A stretch of DNA of 46,660 bases from CAZEQL01 sp964514415 (GCA_964514415.1 CAZEQL010000005.1:1-46660); one strand, 5' to 3'; counted from the first letter of the stretch, positions 22,708 to 31,095 are shown. A program made the numbers and translations. Notes: generated by a model not told the origin, from the sequence alone.

Positions 22708-23821
22708 GAAAGCGATTTTAGTTCTCGAGGATGGCTCAGTCTATGAAGGACATGCCTTTGGTGCTGAGACTACTACCTATGGTGAAGTGGTGTTCAACAC
22801 CGCCATGACCGGCTATCAAGAAATGCTCACCGACCCTTCTTACGCCGGTCAGATTCTGGTGCCCACTTACCCTCTCATCGGCAACTACGGCATCAACGAG
22901 GCCGATTTTGAATCAAAGCAGATTCAAGTGAGAGGCTTCGCCGTTCGTGAGTATTGTCTTCAACCCAGTCACTGGCAAAGCACCCGCACCTTACACGAGT
23001 TTCTGCTAGCTGGCGGCATTCCTGGAATTAGTGACATAGATACCCGCGCCTTAACGCGTCACATACGCTCCATTGGAGTGATGATGGGTATTATCAGCTC
23101 AGAGATGACCACTGATGAGGCACTGAATGAGTTAAAGAACTTACCCAAATATGACTTTACCGATTTTGTTCATCAGGTTAGCACAGAGAAGTCGTATGAC
23201 TGGCAAGCCGATACGCCTGTCGTTGCAAACCTACCTTCCCTGTCACTGCGAGAGCAGCGAAGCAATCTCCACATCGTGGTTATCGACTTTGGCTTGAAAT
23301 ACAACATCCTGCGTACTCTGGCTTGGCTTGGCTGTCAGGTAACCGCCGTTCCCTGTACCACTTCGGCGGAGGATGTCCTGGCCTTGAGTCCCGATGGTAT
23401 CCTCCTTTCGCCTGGCCCTGGCAACCCTGCTCTCCTGGATGACATAACGGAGACGGTGAGAAAGCTCATATGCCAAAAGCCAATGATGGGCATCTGCCTG
23501 GGGCATCAGCTTATAGGTAGAGCTTTGGGGGCTGAGACTTTCAAATTAAAGTTTGGTCATCGCGGCGGCAACCATCCGGTGCGGGACATCTCTACCGGCA
23601 GGGTTTATATCACCGCCCAGAATCACGGCTATGCCATAGACATCGACAGCTTAAAAGGAGGGCTTGAGGTCAGCCACATAAGCTTAAACGACGGCACTGT
23701 GGAGGGTCTGCGCCACAGGGAGCTTCCCATACTGTCTATTCAATATCACTCCGAAGTCTCCCCGGGTCCCCGGGATAGCATGTACCTGTTTAAGAGATTT
23801 CTGGAGATGGTGGAGGGGTGA
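22700..23821 (+). CDS. carA: Carbamoyl phosphate synthase small subunit
   Basis: This is the glutaminase subunit of carbamoyl phosphate synthase. With the ATG at 22700 the protein has 373 residues and begins AKKAILVLEDGSVYEGHAFG, the family start. A longer open frame to 22649 is only repeat sequence. The N-terminal domain (TAMTGYQEMLTDPSY) is followed by the class I glutaminase domain with Cys266 in GICLGHQL and the C-terminal catalytic pair in YHSEVSPGP. Between domains, residues 181-190 (LSLREQRSNL) come from another repeat copy. No good Shine-Dalgarno sequence sits at normal distance before 22700, so coupling to pyrC is likely. The stop overlaps the next gene as GTGA. Confidence 0.94.
   Translation: MAKKAILVLEDGSVYEGHAFGAETTTYGEVVFNTAMTGYQEMLTDPSYAGQILVPTYPLIGNYGINEADFESKQIQVRGFAVREYCLQPSHWQSTRTLHEFLLAGGIPGISDIDTRALTRHIRSIGVMMGIISSEMTTDEALNELKNLPKYDFTDFVHQVSTEKSYDWQADTPVVANLPSLSLREQRSNLHIVVIDFGLKYNILRTLAWLGCQVTAVPCTTSAEDVLALSPDGILLSPGPGNPALLDDITETVRKLICQKPMMGICLGHQLIGRALGAETFKLKFGHRGGNHPVRDISTGRVYITAQNHGYAIDIDSLKGGLEVSHISLNDGTVEGLRHRELPILSIQYHSEVSPGPRDSMYLFKRFLEMVEG
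23241..23269 (+). repeat. TGTCATT-type repeat inside carA, 29 bp
   Basis: It starts TGTCACTGCGAGAGC and ends GAAGCAATCTC. It sits exactly in the linker between the N-terminal and glutaminase domains of CarA, translated as SLREQRSNL in a frame different from the pyrC copies. Confidence 0.75.
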
Positions 23822-24627
23822 AAGAATTCGTAGCTGAACATTCTGTGAAAATTGCTATTGCGGTTATCATCCCAGCAGTAGGGTTGTGCATTGAGAGGCG
23901 ACATAGGAAGAAAGTAGAAGAAGACAGAAGGTTAAAGGCACATTTTGTGGATCTAAAAAAGGAGGCAGACCCCATAATATCAGCAGTATCTAGTATCAGC
24001 AAGTCGTATGGAAAGGTTAATATTGGGGAAACACAGATTTCGGGCAGCTTTAAAGCGCATTTTCCCGGAGAAGCTGAGATGTGGAGTAGCTTGAACGACA
24101 GGGTTAATGTGCATAATAGGAAGTGCGAAAACTTCCGTCAGAAAATTGAAATAGCCTTTGAGTCAAAAGGGATTCCAGTCGTCAAGTCATGGGACACAGT
24201 CTGTAATAGCGCATACGTCAATGAAAAGATGCTATATGCACTCTTCCTTTTCTGGGAAGCTCTTGCCCGTGGTTGTGAAGGTGCTTTAACCACCCTTCCG
24301 ATTAAATTTCAACAAGAGGAAGGGAGAAATGGCTATTTTCTGTTTGTAGGTAGTACTGCTTTAAAAAGTGTGGCCGCATTTGCACCAAATGATGACGACA
24401 AAAAAGATTGTGAAGATGCCCTTGATAAAGTAGCGAATGGTGAAGAGAATAAAAATGGGGCATTTGAGCTTTTTGACTGTGCTGGCAAAATTATAGGAGG
24501 GGTGACAGAATTTGGGGAGCAGCTCAAGAATAAAGTTGAAAAGGTAGCTAAATTTTGGCCAGGCACAAAAGAATATAGATTTAAGAAGCTTAAGAAAACT
24601 TGCCCGTTCTGCAAGGAGTTATTTTGA
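23818..24627 (+). CDS. Orphan membrane-anchored protein inserted between carA and carB, not recognised
   Basis: This 269-residue protein starts with GTG overlapping the carA stop (GTGA). Residues about 8-25 (SVKIAIAVIIPAVGLCI) form one transmembrane segment, followed by a basic stretch (ERRHRKKVEEDRR) that would stay inside by the positive-inside rule. The rest is a soluble, helix-rich domain ending CPFCKELF, a CxxC pair. I find no known family or enzymatic motif. Base composition is more AT-rich than the flanking car genes, suggesting later acquisition, yet overlaps at both ends keep carA and carB translationally connected. Its last codons hold the carB Shine-Dalgarno sequence. Confidence 0.75.
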   Translation: MKEFVAEHSVKIAIAVIIPAVGLCIERRHRKKVEEDRRLKAHFVDLKKEADPIISAVSSISKSYGKVNIGETQISGSFKAHFPGEAEMWSSLNDRVNVHNRKCENFRQKIEIAFESKGIPVVKSWDTVCNSAYVNEKMLYALFLFWEALARGCEGALTTLPIKFQQEEGRNGYFLFVGSTALKSVAAFAPNDDDKKDCEDALDKVANGEENKNGAFELFDCAGKIIGGVTEFGEQLKNKVEKVAKFWPGTKEYRFKKLKKTCPFCKELF

Positions 24628-24632
24628 GCATT

Positions 24633-27600
24633 ATGTCCAAACCATCTAAAGTTTTAGTTATAGGTTCAGGGCCGATAATAATCGGGCAGGCAGCGGAGTT
24701 CGATTATTCGGGGACTCAGGCGTGTCGCTCCCTGCGAGAGGAAGGCATTACCACGGTTCTGGTAAACTCAAACCCGGCGACCATCATGACCGACGAGGGT
24801 ATTGCCGATATCGTCTACATCGAACCGCTAACCGTGGAAGTCGTAGCTCGTATAATCGAAAGGGAGCGCCCCGATGGTTTACTGCCCACCCTTGGTGGGC
24901 AGACAGGGCTTAATTTAGCGGTGGAGCTAGCCGACGCTGGCATACTTGATAAATACAACGTGAAGATGCTGGGCACACCTGTGGAAACGATAAAGCAAGC
25001 GGAGGAAAGGTCTTTATTTAAAAAGCTGCTCGTTGATATCGGCGAGCCTGTGCCCCAAAGCGCCACAGTAAAATCTGTGAAGGAAGCTGTGGAGCTGACA
25101 AAGTCTATCGGCTTACCTCTCATCATTCGTCCTTCTTATACCTTGGGGGGTACCGGCGGCGGCATTGCCTACACAATGAAGGAGCTTGAGGTCATAGTAA
25201 CAAGCGGCCTGGATAATAGCAGGAGCCACGAAGTGCTGGTGGAGCAATGCCTTTTGGGCTGGAAGGAAATTGAATATGAGGTTATGCGGGATGCTGCTGA
25301 TAACTGCATTACCATCTGCAATATGGAGAACATAGACCCTATGGGTGTGCACACTGGCGACAGCATCGTGGTAGCTCCTAGCCAGACGCTTACCGATAAG
25401 GAGTATCAGATGCTCAGGTCATCCAGCCTGAGAATTATCAGAGCTTTGGGCATTGAAGGTGGCTGTAATATACAGTTTGCTCTTACTCCCCATCCTATAG
25501 TCGCTGAAAAGTGGGCTCCAGACCAGAAGGGAGTTACAAAAAGTGAATATTACGTAATCGAGGTTAACCCACGTGTCAGCCGTAGTTCAGCTTTAGCCAG
25601 TAAAGCTACTGGCTATCCCATTGCCCGAGTGGCTGCCAAAATAGCCATAGGCAAGAAGCTTGATGAAATACCCAATAAGGTTACTGGCAAAACACTGGCA
25701 TCTTTTGAGCCAGCTCTGGACTATTGTGTGGTCAAAATTCCCCGCTGGCCTTTTGATAAATTTGCTCTGGGTGACAGGAATATTGGCACTCAGATGAAAG
25801 CCACCGGTGAAGTAATGGCCATTGACAGATGCTTTGAGGCTGCTCTGCAAAAAGCAGTTCGCTCTCTAGAAGTTGGCAAGCGAACCTTACTCTGGGAGGA
25901 TAGGAACTGGAAAGATAAGGAATTTGATTCTTATCCCCTTCACCCCAACGATTTGAGACTGTGGGCAATCATGGCAGCTTTAAGGAGGGAAGCTACGATT
26001 GGGGAGCTTTCCCAGCGTACCGGGATAGACCCCTGGTTTATCTGTAAGCTCCAAAATATCGTTGACATGGAGAAACGACTTCTCTCTGAACCATTGAAAC
26101 CAGCGCTTTTATGGCAGGCAAAGCGCCTTGGCTTCTGTGATGAACAAATTGGGACCCTGGCTGATAGATTAACGGAGCAAGTGAGGCAACTCCGCCATGA
26201 CTGGAAACTTCTTCCCGTTTACAAGATGGTAGACACCTGCGCCGCCGAATTTGATGCTGCGACTCCCTATTTCTATAGCACTTATGAGAGGGAAAATGAA
26301 GCTGAGCCATTAGAAGGCAAGAAGGCTGTAGTTATTGGTAGCGGCCCCATACGCATTGGACAGGGGATCGAGTTTGACTACTGCTGTGTTCATGCGGCCT
26401 GGGCATTGCAGGAGGCAGGAATAAAAAGCATCCTGATCAATTCCAACCCCGAGACGGTTTCCACCGACTTCGATACCAGCAATCGCCTCTACTTCGAGGC
26501 CCTGGACGAAGAAAGTATCCGGAATATACTTGAGAACGAAAGTAAAAATGGACTTGCTCCAGCGTCTATCGTCCAGTTTGGCGGGCAAACTCCCATCAAT
26601 CTGGTTGAGCCTTTAGCTCGTAGCAATTTACCCATACTTGGCTCGGCTGCCGACGCCATAGATATAGCTGAAGACCGACACCGCTTCGAAAACTTCCTTG
26701 ACAGTCTGGGTATCCCTCAGCCTCCAGGGGCTGCTGTATCATCAATGGAAGAAGCGTTAACCGTAGCCAAATCCCTGGGTTATCCCCTGCTGGTACGCCC
26801 AAGCTATGTCCTAGGCGGTAGAGCTATGGAAATAGTCTATAACGAGACTGAATTAATTCGTTATCTGACGCTGGCTTTAGAACTAGAGAGCCAACATCCC
26901 GTGCTAATTGATAAATATCTACAAGGTAAGGAAGTTGAAGTGGATATTGTTGGTGATGGAGAAAGAGTGCTTATTCCAGGCGTGATGGAGCATATTGAAA
27001 GAGCTGGTGTGCATAGTGGCGATTCTATAGCTGTCTATCCAGGTGTGGATTTAGCGAAAGAAGAAATGAATACCATAGTGGATTACGCCACTAGAATTGG
27101 GTTGGCTCTCCAAGTTAAAGGTTTGATAAATATACAAATGGTAATTATGAGAGAGAATGGTTTTTCATCTATATATGTGCTTGAGGTGAACCCCCGAGCA
27201 AGCAGAACCGTGCCTTTTATTTCTAAGGTGACGGGTGTGCCACTGGTGCGAATTGCTATCAAAGTGATGGCTGGCATCAGCCTCGCAGAGCAAGGTTATA
27301 AGGGAGGACTATGGAAGCGACAAGAGTTGGTGGGTATAAAGGCTCCTGTGTTCTCTATGGCTAAGCTGATTGGAGTAGACAATTATCTTGGGCCTGAGAT
27401 GAAATCCACAGGCGAGGTAATGGGGATTGACTATACTTTTGAAGCTGCCTTAGTTAAAGCACTCCTGGCTGCTGGATTGATGCTGCCTCAGAAAGGCGGC
27501 TTGCTTCTTAGTATTGCGGATAGGGATAAGGCAGAATCCCTACCCATTATCAAAAGGTTACATTCTCTCAATTACGGACTCTATGCTACTGAAGGAACTG

Positions 27601-27908
27601 CAGCAATGATTGAGGCTATGGGGCTTCCGGTGAAAATGGTGACCAAAAAATTAAGCGAAGGATACCCCAACGTTGTTGACGTTATTCAGGATGGGTCTGT
27701 TAATGGTGTGGTTAATACTGTTATGGGAGGGCGTATTTCGCTAAAAGACGGATTGGAGATTAGGCGTGCCGCGGCAGAAATGAGGATACCATGTTTCACC
27801 TCGCTGGATACCGCCAGGGTGACTATTGAGACACTGGCAAATACTAACCAGGTTTTCAATGTTCAGCCACTTGGGGAATATTTAAGAAAATCAAAAAGCG
27901 AAAGTTAA
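24633..27908 (+). CDS. carB: Carbamoyl phosphate synthase large subunit
   Basis: The large subunit makes carbamoyl phosphate from ammonia, bicarbonate and two ATP. The protein (1091 residues from ATG 24633) has two homologous ATP-grasp halves: half 1 begins VLVIGSGPIIIGQAAEFDYS and half 2 VVIGSGPIRIGQGIEFDYC, each with a GQTGLNLA/GQTPINL motif and ATP-binding LVRPSYVLGG-type stretch. The C-terminal MGS-like allosteric domain (about 950-1080) ends before a basic tail. AAGGAG (24613-24618) is 5 nt from an in-frame TTG at 24624 and 14 nt from the ATG, so the TTG, which overlaps the orphan stop, may be the real start. Confidence 0.95.
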   Translation: MSKPSKVLVIGSGPIIIGQAAEFDYSGTQACRSLREEGITTVLVNSNPATIMTDEGIADIVYIEPLTVEVVARIIERERPDGLLPTLGGQTGLNLAVELADAGILDKYNVKMLGTPVETIKQAEERSLFKKLLVDIGEPVPQSATVKSVKEAVELTKSIGLPLIIRPSYTLGGTGGGIAYTMKELEVIVTSGLDNSRSHEVLVEQCLLGWKEIEYEVMRDAADNCITICNMENIDPMGVHTGDSIVVAPSQTLTDKEYQMLRSSSLRIIRALGIEGGCNIQFALTPHPIVAEKWAPDQKGVTKSEYYVIEVNPRVSRSSALASKATGYPIARVAAKIAIGKKLDEIPNKVTGKTLASFEPALDYCVVKIPRWPFDKFALGDRNIGTQMKATGEVMAIDRCFEAALQKAVRSLEVGKRTLLWEDRNWKDKEFDSYPLHPNDLRLWAIMAALRREATIGELSQRTGIDPWFICKLQNIVDMEKRLLSEPLKPALLWQAKRLGFCDEQIGTLADRLTEQVRQLRHDWKLLPVYKMVDTCAAEFDAATPYFYSTYERENEAEPLEGKKAVVIGSGPIRIGQGIEFDYCCVHAAWALQEAGIKSILINSNPETVSTDFDTSNRLYFEALDEESIRNILENESKNGLAPASIVQFGGQTPINLVEPLARSNLPILGSAADAIDIAEDRHRFENFLDSLGIPQPPGAAVSSMEEALTVAKSLGYPLLVRPSYVLGGRAMEIVYNETELIRYLTLALELESQHPVLIDKYLQGKEVEVDIVGDGERVLIPGVMEHIERAGVHSGDSIAVYPGVDLAKEEMNTIVDYATRIGLALQVKGLINIQMVIMRENGFSSIYVLEVNPRASRTVPFISKVTGVPLVRIAIKVMAGISLAEQGYKGGLWKRQELVGIKAPVFSMAKLIGVDNYLGPEMKSTGEVMGIDYTFEAALVKALLAAGLMLPQKGGLLLSIADRDKAESLPIIKRLHSLNYGLYATEGTAAMIEAMGLPVKMVTKKLSEGYPNVVDVIQDGSVNGVVNTVMGGRISLKDGLEIRRAAAEMRIPCFTSLDTARVTIETLANTNQVFNVQPLGEYLRKSKSES

Positions 27909-27984
27909 AAATCAAAATTACAATTCAAAATGGAAAGACGTTTCATTTTTTATTTTTGAACTTTGGTATTGTTTAGGATTTAGC
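27909..27984. other. Very AT-rich spacer between carB and pyrK
   Basis: The 76-bp spacer is about 80 percent A+T, with oligo-T runs and GTTTAGGATTTAG near its end, a motif family also present in the repeat-rich region at 43.2 kb. No promoter or terminator is clear. Confidence 0.4.
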
Positions 27985-28797
27985 ATGAAACAATCCCTGT
28001 GCACTGTAATTTCTAATGTGGAAATCACGCCTAGTGTGCGGCTTATGTGGGTGGAATCGCCAGATATAGCTATTGCAGCTCAACCAGGACAATTTATTAC
28101 AGTGCGCTGTGAAGATTTCACATTACGTCGCCCTCTCAGCATACATCAAGCTTCTTCAAATCAAATCGCTATTTTGTTCAAAGTAGTAGGTAAGGGCACT
28201 GTTTGGCTCTCACAGCGACAAAGAGGTGATAAATTAGACATTCTGGGACCTCTGGGTAATGGGTTTAATATTGAACCAGTGTCTAAGAATTTGCTGCTGG
28301 TAGCCGGGGGCGTTGGCATTGCTCCCCTTGTTTTTTTAACACAGCATGCTTCAGCACAACACTCAATAACCCTGATACACGGAGCAAGCACGGCTGCTCA
28401 GCTTTACAAACAGTCCTTATTGCCAGAGGTCCGGTTTGTTCCCGTTACAGAGGATAGTACTGCAGGCAGAAAAGGAATGGCAGTTGATGTCTTACCTGAT
28501 TTTCTAGACTGGGCTGACCAGATATATGCTTGTGGCCCCATAGAAATGTATAAAGCGTTGGCAGACCTAACTTGTTATTCTGAGGGAGCGGAAAGACTGA
28601 AGAATCTCACTCAGGATAAACCCCATAGAAAATCTAAGCTAAAAAGATGCCAGGTTTCCCTTGAAGTGAGAATGGGATGTGGCATCGGAGCCTGCTACGG
28701 CTGCACTATAAACACGAAAAGAGGACTAAAACGGGTATGCCGTGATGGGCCAGTATTTGAATTAGATGATATTATGTGGGAGGAGGTAAGAATATGA
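27985..28797 (+). CDS. pyrK: Dihydroorotate dehydrogenase electron-transfer subunit
   Basis: PyrK passes electrons between the FMN-containing PyrD (class 1B) and NAD through FAD and a [2Fe-2S] cluster. The 270-residue protein has the FAD-binding RRPLSIH motif, the GGVGIAPLVFL NAD-region motif, YACGPIEMY, and cluster ligands C232, C237, C240 and C252 (CGIGACYGC and RVCRDGP). The gene follows carB, but no pyrD follows it in the window, where the partner is commonly found. The stop overlaps the YjbQ gene as ATGA. Confidence 0.9.
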   Translation: MKQSLCTVISNVEITPSVRLMWVESPDIAIAAQPGQFITVRCEDFTLRRPLSIHQASSNQIAILFKVVGKGTVWLSQRQRGDKLDILGPLGNGFNIEPVSKNLLLVAGGVGIAPLVFLTQHASAQHSITLIHGASTAAQLYKQSLLPEVRFVPVTEDSTAGRKGMAVDVLPDFLDWADQIYACGPIEMYKALADLTCYSEGAERLKNLTQDKPHRKSKLKRCQVSLEVRMGCGIGACYGCTINTKRGLKRVCRDGPVFELDDIMWEEVRI

Positions 28798-29213
28798 GTG
28801 TAATTACTAAAAATATCACGTTTCAAACGAGAGGGAATTGCGATATTATCGATATAACCTCTCAGGTGGCAAAGAATATAGAGGAATCGGGGGTAAGCAA
28901 TGGGCTAATCACTTTATTTATATCTGGCTCAACAGCAGGGTTAACTACTATTGAATATGAGCCAAATCTTCTTTCCGATTTTGAAAATATGTGGGATAGG
29001 GTGATACCCCAGAATATTCCCTATGAGCACAACAAGACCTGGGGAGATGGTAATGGCCACTCTCATGTGCGTGCTTCTGTGCTTGGGGCTTCGCTGACCA
29101 TACCTTTTGCAAATAAAAGATTAACCTTAGGCACCTGGCAGCAGATAGTTTTCATTGATTTTGATAACCGCCCCAGGTCACGCCAGATAGTACTCCAGAT
29201 TATGGGTGAATGA
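28794..29213 (+). CDS. YjbQ family protein (UPF0047)
   Basis: This 139-residue protein of the YjbQ/UPF0047 family has members reported to have weak thiamine-phosphate synthase activity. The conserved segments are visible: the SGSTAGLTTIEYEP loop, the NKTWGDGNGHSHVRASVLG region with the likely metal or active-site histidines, and RLTLGTWQQIVFIDFDNRPR near the end. I use the ATG at 28794 because GGGAGGAGG lies 7 nt upstream and the ATG overlaps the pyrK stop. A GTG at 28776 would include that site in the coding region. Physiological role is unknown; its coupling to pyrK may be accidental. Confidence 0.85.
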   Translation: MSVITKNITFQTRGNCDIIDITSQVAKNIEESGVSNGLITLFISGSTAGLTTIEYEPNLLSDFENMWDRVIPQNIPYEHNKTWGDGNGHSHVRASVLGASLTIPFANKRLTLGTWQQIVFIDFDNRPRSRQIVLQIMGE

Positions 29214-29227
29214 ACTGGCCCAAAATT

Positions 29228-29251
29228 ATTGCGAGCGAAGAAACGAAGCAA
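29228..29251 (+). repeat. Degenerate TGTCATT-type repeat after the YjbQ gene
   Basis: ATTGCGAGCGAAGAAACG then AAGCAA matches the core of the repeat but lacks the TGTC start. It is flanked by GGCCC (29217-29221) and GGGCC (29254-29258), so the whole segment can fold into one hairpin and might serve as a transcript end for the pyr operon. Confidence 0.5.
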
Positions 29252-29352
29252 ACGGGCCTATGAAAACCCGCTCAGATTTCAGAGTGAAGGGTAATTTCCA
29301 CTCCAACCTCTAATAATGCCACGAGTGAGGAGAGGAAGTATACTGAAGCGCT

Positions 29353-30723
29353 ATGTCGGCTAGCTGGAACAAGTGGTCAGTACTAGCAGCCATGATGCTT
29401 GGTGGCATCATGGGCCCTCTCGATGGCAGCATCATCAACGTGGTGTTACCCACTATAGCCGATTTCTTTGGGGCTGAAATCGCCGTCGCTGGGTGGGTAA
29501 CTATGGTTTATCTTCTCGCCGTAGGTAGCTTGCTCCTGTTTTGGGGACGACTGGGCGATATCTGGGGATATAAAAAGGTGTATCTCTACGGTCTTGGTGG
29601 CTTTATCTTCACCTCCGCTCTTTGTGGTCTGTCTCCTGGCATTTACTGGCTTATCATATTTCGGGCGCTTCAAGGCTTGGCCGCAGGCATGATGATGTCC
29701 ATTCCATACGCCATAATCGTGCGCGCCTTTCCTGCTGCTGAGCGGGGTAAGGTTCTGGGCATTAATGCCATTATGGTGGCTCTGGGTTTGGCCATAGGCC
29801 CATCGCTGGGTGGCTTTATCACCACTTATCTGGGATGGCGCTTTGTGTTCTTTATCAATGTGCCTATTGGCATTGCTGCGATCATCTGGGGCGCTCGAGT
29901 TATACCGGAGGAAAGGGGTAAGTCAGGCAGATTGGATAGTTTCGGCGCTGTCCTGGCTTTCCTGGTTTTGTCATCCTTTCTTCTGGCAATCAATCGGTTT
30001 TACAAGTGGGATATCTTTTCTATAAGCTCCATCTGTGTATTTATCGTATGTGCTGTTGGTTTTTTCTTCCGGGAGAGAAGCACATCTCAACCCCTGCTTC
30101 TCTTGAGTTTGTTTTCCAATCGTCTGTTCTCTCTAGCAAACGCCAGCGCCCTGTTGAATTTTATGTCTCAATACATCCTGGTATTTATCACCCCTTTTTA
30201 TCTTCAACGGGTATTGCATTACGCCTCTGATGAAGTAGGGCTTCTGATGACTTGCTTCCCCCTGGTGATGCTGATAGTAGCGCCATTTGCTGGCACCCTC
30301 TCCGACCGCATTGGCTCCAGATTTCTTTCTTGTGCTGGGGCGGCAATTTGCGCCCTGAGTTTACTTTTCTTAAGTCAGCTCGGAATGTGCCAGAGCCAAA
30401 TAAGCATTGCCTGGAGATTGGGATTATTTGGTTTAGGCACGGGTATGTTTCAAGCTCCCAATAACAGCACTGTCATGGGCAATGCTCCCGAAACCCACCT
30501 TGGTATAGCTTCAAGTATACTGGCTACCATGCGGACTATTGGAATGGTTCTGGGTATTGCTGCCGCTGGGGCTATACTCTATAGCTTCGTGCCTGCGGAA
30601 ATACTCTTTCAGCCCTATTTGGATACCTCTCAAGCTGCTTCCTTCGTCTCTGGACTTAAATATGTTTATATTGCTGGTGCCGTGCTCACTGGCATCGCTT
30701 CCATAACCTCGGTAGTTCGCTGA
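29353..30723 (+). CDS. MFS exporter of the DHA2 (EmrB/QacA) type, 14 predicted helices
   Basis: This 456-residue drug:proton antiporter-like permease has the DHA2 signature near the start, LDGSIINVVLPTIA, followed by motif A (WGRLGDIWGYKKVY) and motif C-like GLAIGPSLGGFI. About fourteen hydrophobic segments are present, without a fused C-terminal domain. This family exports toxic organic compounds. No regulator of the TetR or MarR type is adjacent; the AbrB-like regulator downstream has its own promoter. The nearest Shine-Dalgarno-like sequence (AGGAGAGGAAG) is about 13-20 nt before the ATG. Confidence 0.88.
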   Translation: MSASWNKWSVLAAMMLGGIMGPLDGSIINVVLPTIADFFGAEIAVAGWVTMVYLLAVGSLLLFWGRLGDIWGYKKVYLYGLGGFIFTSALCGLSPGIYWLIIFRALQGLAAGMMMSIPYAIIVRAFPAAERGKVLGINAIMVALGLAIGPSLGGFITTYLGWRFVFFINVPIGIAAIIWGARVIPEERGKSGRLDSFGAVLAFLVLSSFLLAINRFYKWDIFSISSICVFIVCAVGFFFRERSTSQPLLLLSLFSNRLFSLANASALLNFMSQYILVFITPFYLQRVLHYASDEVGLLMTCFPLVMLIVAPFAGTLSDRIGSRFLSCAGAAICALSLLFLSQLGMCQSQISIAWRLGLFGLGTGMFQAPNNSTVMGNAPETHLGIASSILATMRTIGMVLGIAAAGAILYSFVPAEILFQPYLDTSQAASFVSGLKYVYIAGAVLTGIASITSVVR

Positions 30724-30746
30724 GAATACAGGAGGTCTGTTATCAT

Positions 30747-30776
30747 TTGACAGTTTAGTAAGAAAAATCATATAAT
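30747..30776 (+). promoter_or_regulatory. Consensus sigma70 promoter for the AbrB-ABC operon
   Basis: The -35 element TTGACA (30747-30752) and -10 element TATAAT (30771-30776) both match consensus exactly, with an 18-nt spacer. The start codon of the AbrB-like gene is 37 nt after the -10, preceded by GAAGGAGGAGG. It is the strongest promoter visible in the window. Confidence 0.8.
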
Positions 30777-30813
30777 TCGTACTTCGATTCGATCTCATGA
30801 AGGAGGAGGAAGA

Positions 30814-31095
30814 ATGGAACAACAGGATAGGCGTGTAGTGGGTAAATGCTTTGGCTCTACCATGGTTGGGCCGCGAGGGCAACTGGTGATTCCCGTGGAA
30901 GCCCGAAAGGAGATGGGCATAGATGTTGGCACCAAGCTTCTGGCTTTCAGCCATTCCCAGGGGAGAGGGCTCATCTTTGTCAAGGTTGAGGCGGTAGAGG
31001 AACTGCTTAACACTATGAGCCGCCGGGTTGATGAGTTTGCCAGCTTGCTGCGAGAGACTGGCAAAGATGATGTAGCAAAAAATGAAGGCAATTGA
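30814..31095 (+). CDS. AbrB/SpoVT-like DNA-binding regulator
   Basis: This 93-residue protein has an N-terminal swapped-hairpin AbrB domain (STMVGPRGQLVIPVEARKEMGI then GTKLLAF, about residues 15-48) and a C-terminal helix for oligomerisation. Such proteins are dimeric DNA binders; many are transition-state regulators, others are antitoxins. Here the gene overlaps the first ABC ATPase gene by 14 nt, so it most likely regulates the exporter operon, including itself, from the consensus promoter upstream. A short symmetrical stretch CGATTCGATC follows the -10 and could be an operator, which is speculation. Confidence 0.85.
   Translation: MEQQDRRVVGKCFGSTMVGPRGQLVIPVEARKEMGIDVGTKLLAFSHSQGRGLIFVKVEAVEELLNTMSRRVDEFASLLRETGKDDVAKNEGN

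Noticed and set aside
23818..24627. Orphan gene as a fused domain of CarA or CarB
   Set aside because: It has its own start and stop in different frames and a membrane helix that carbamoyl phosphate synthase lacks.
17793..29251. Insertion sequences or transposase remnants as the source of the repeats
   Set aside because: No transposase, no terminal inverted repeats of usual length and no obvious target-site duplications around the copies.
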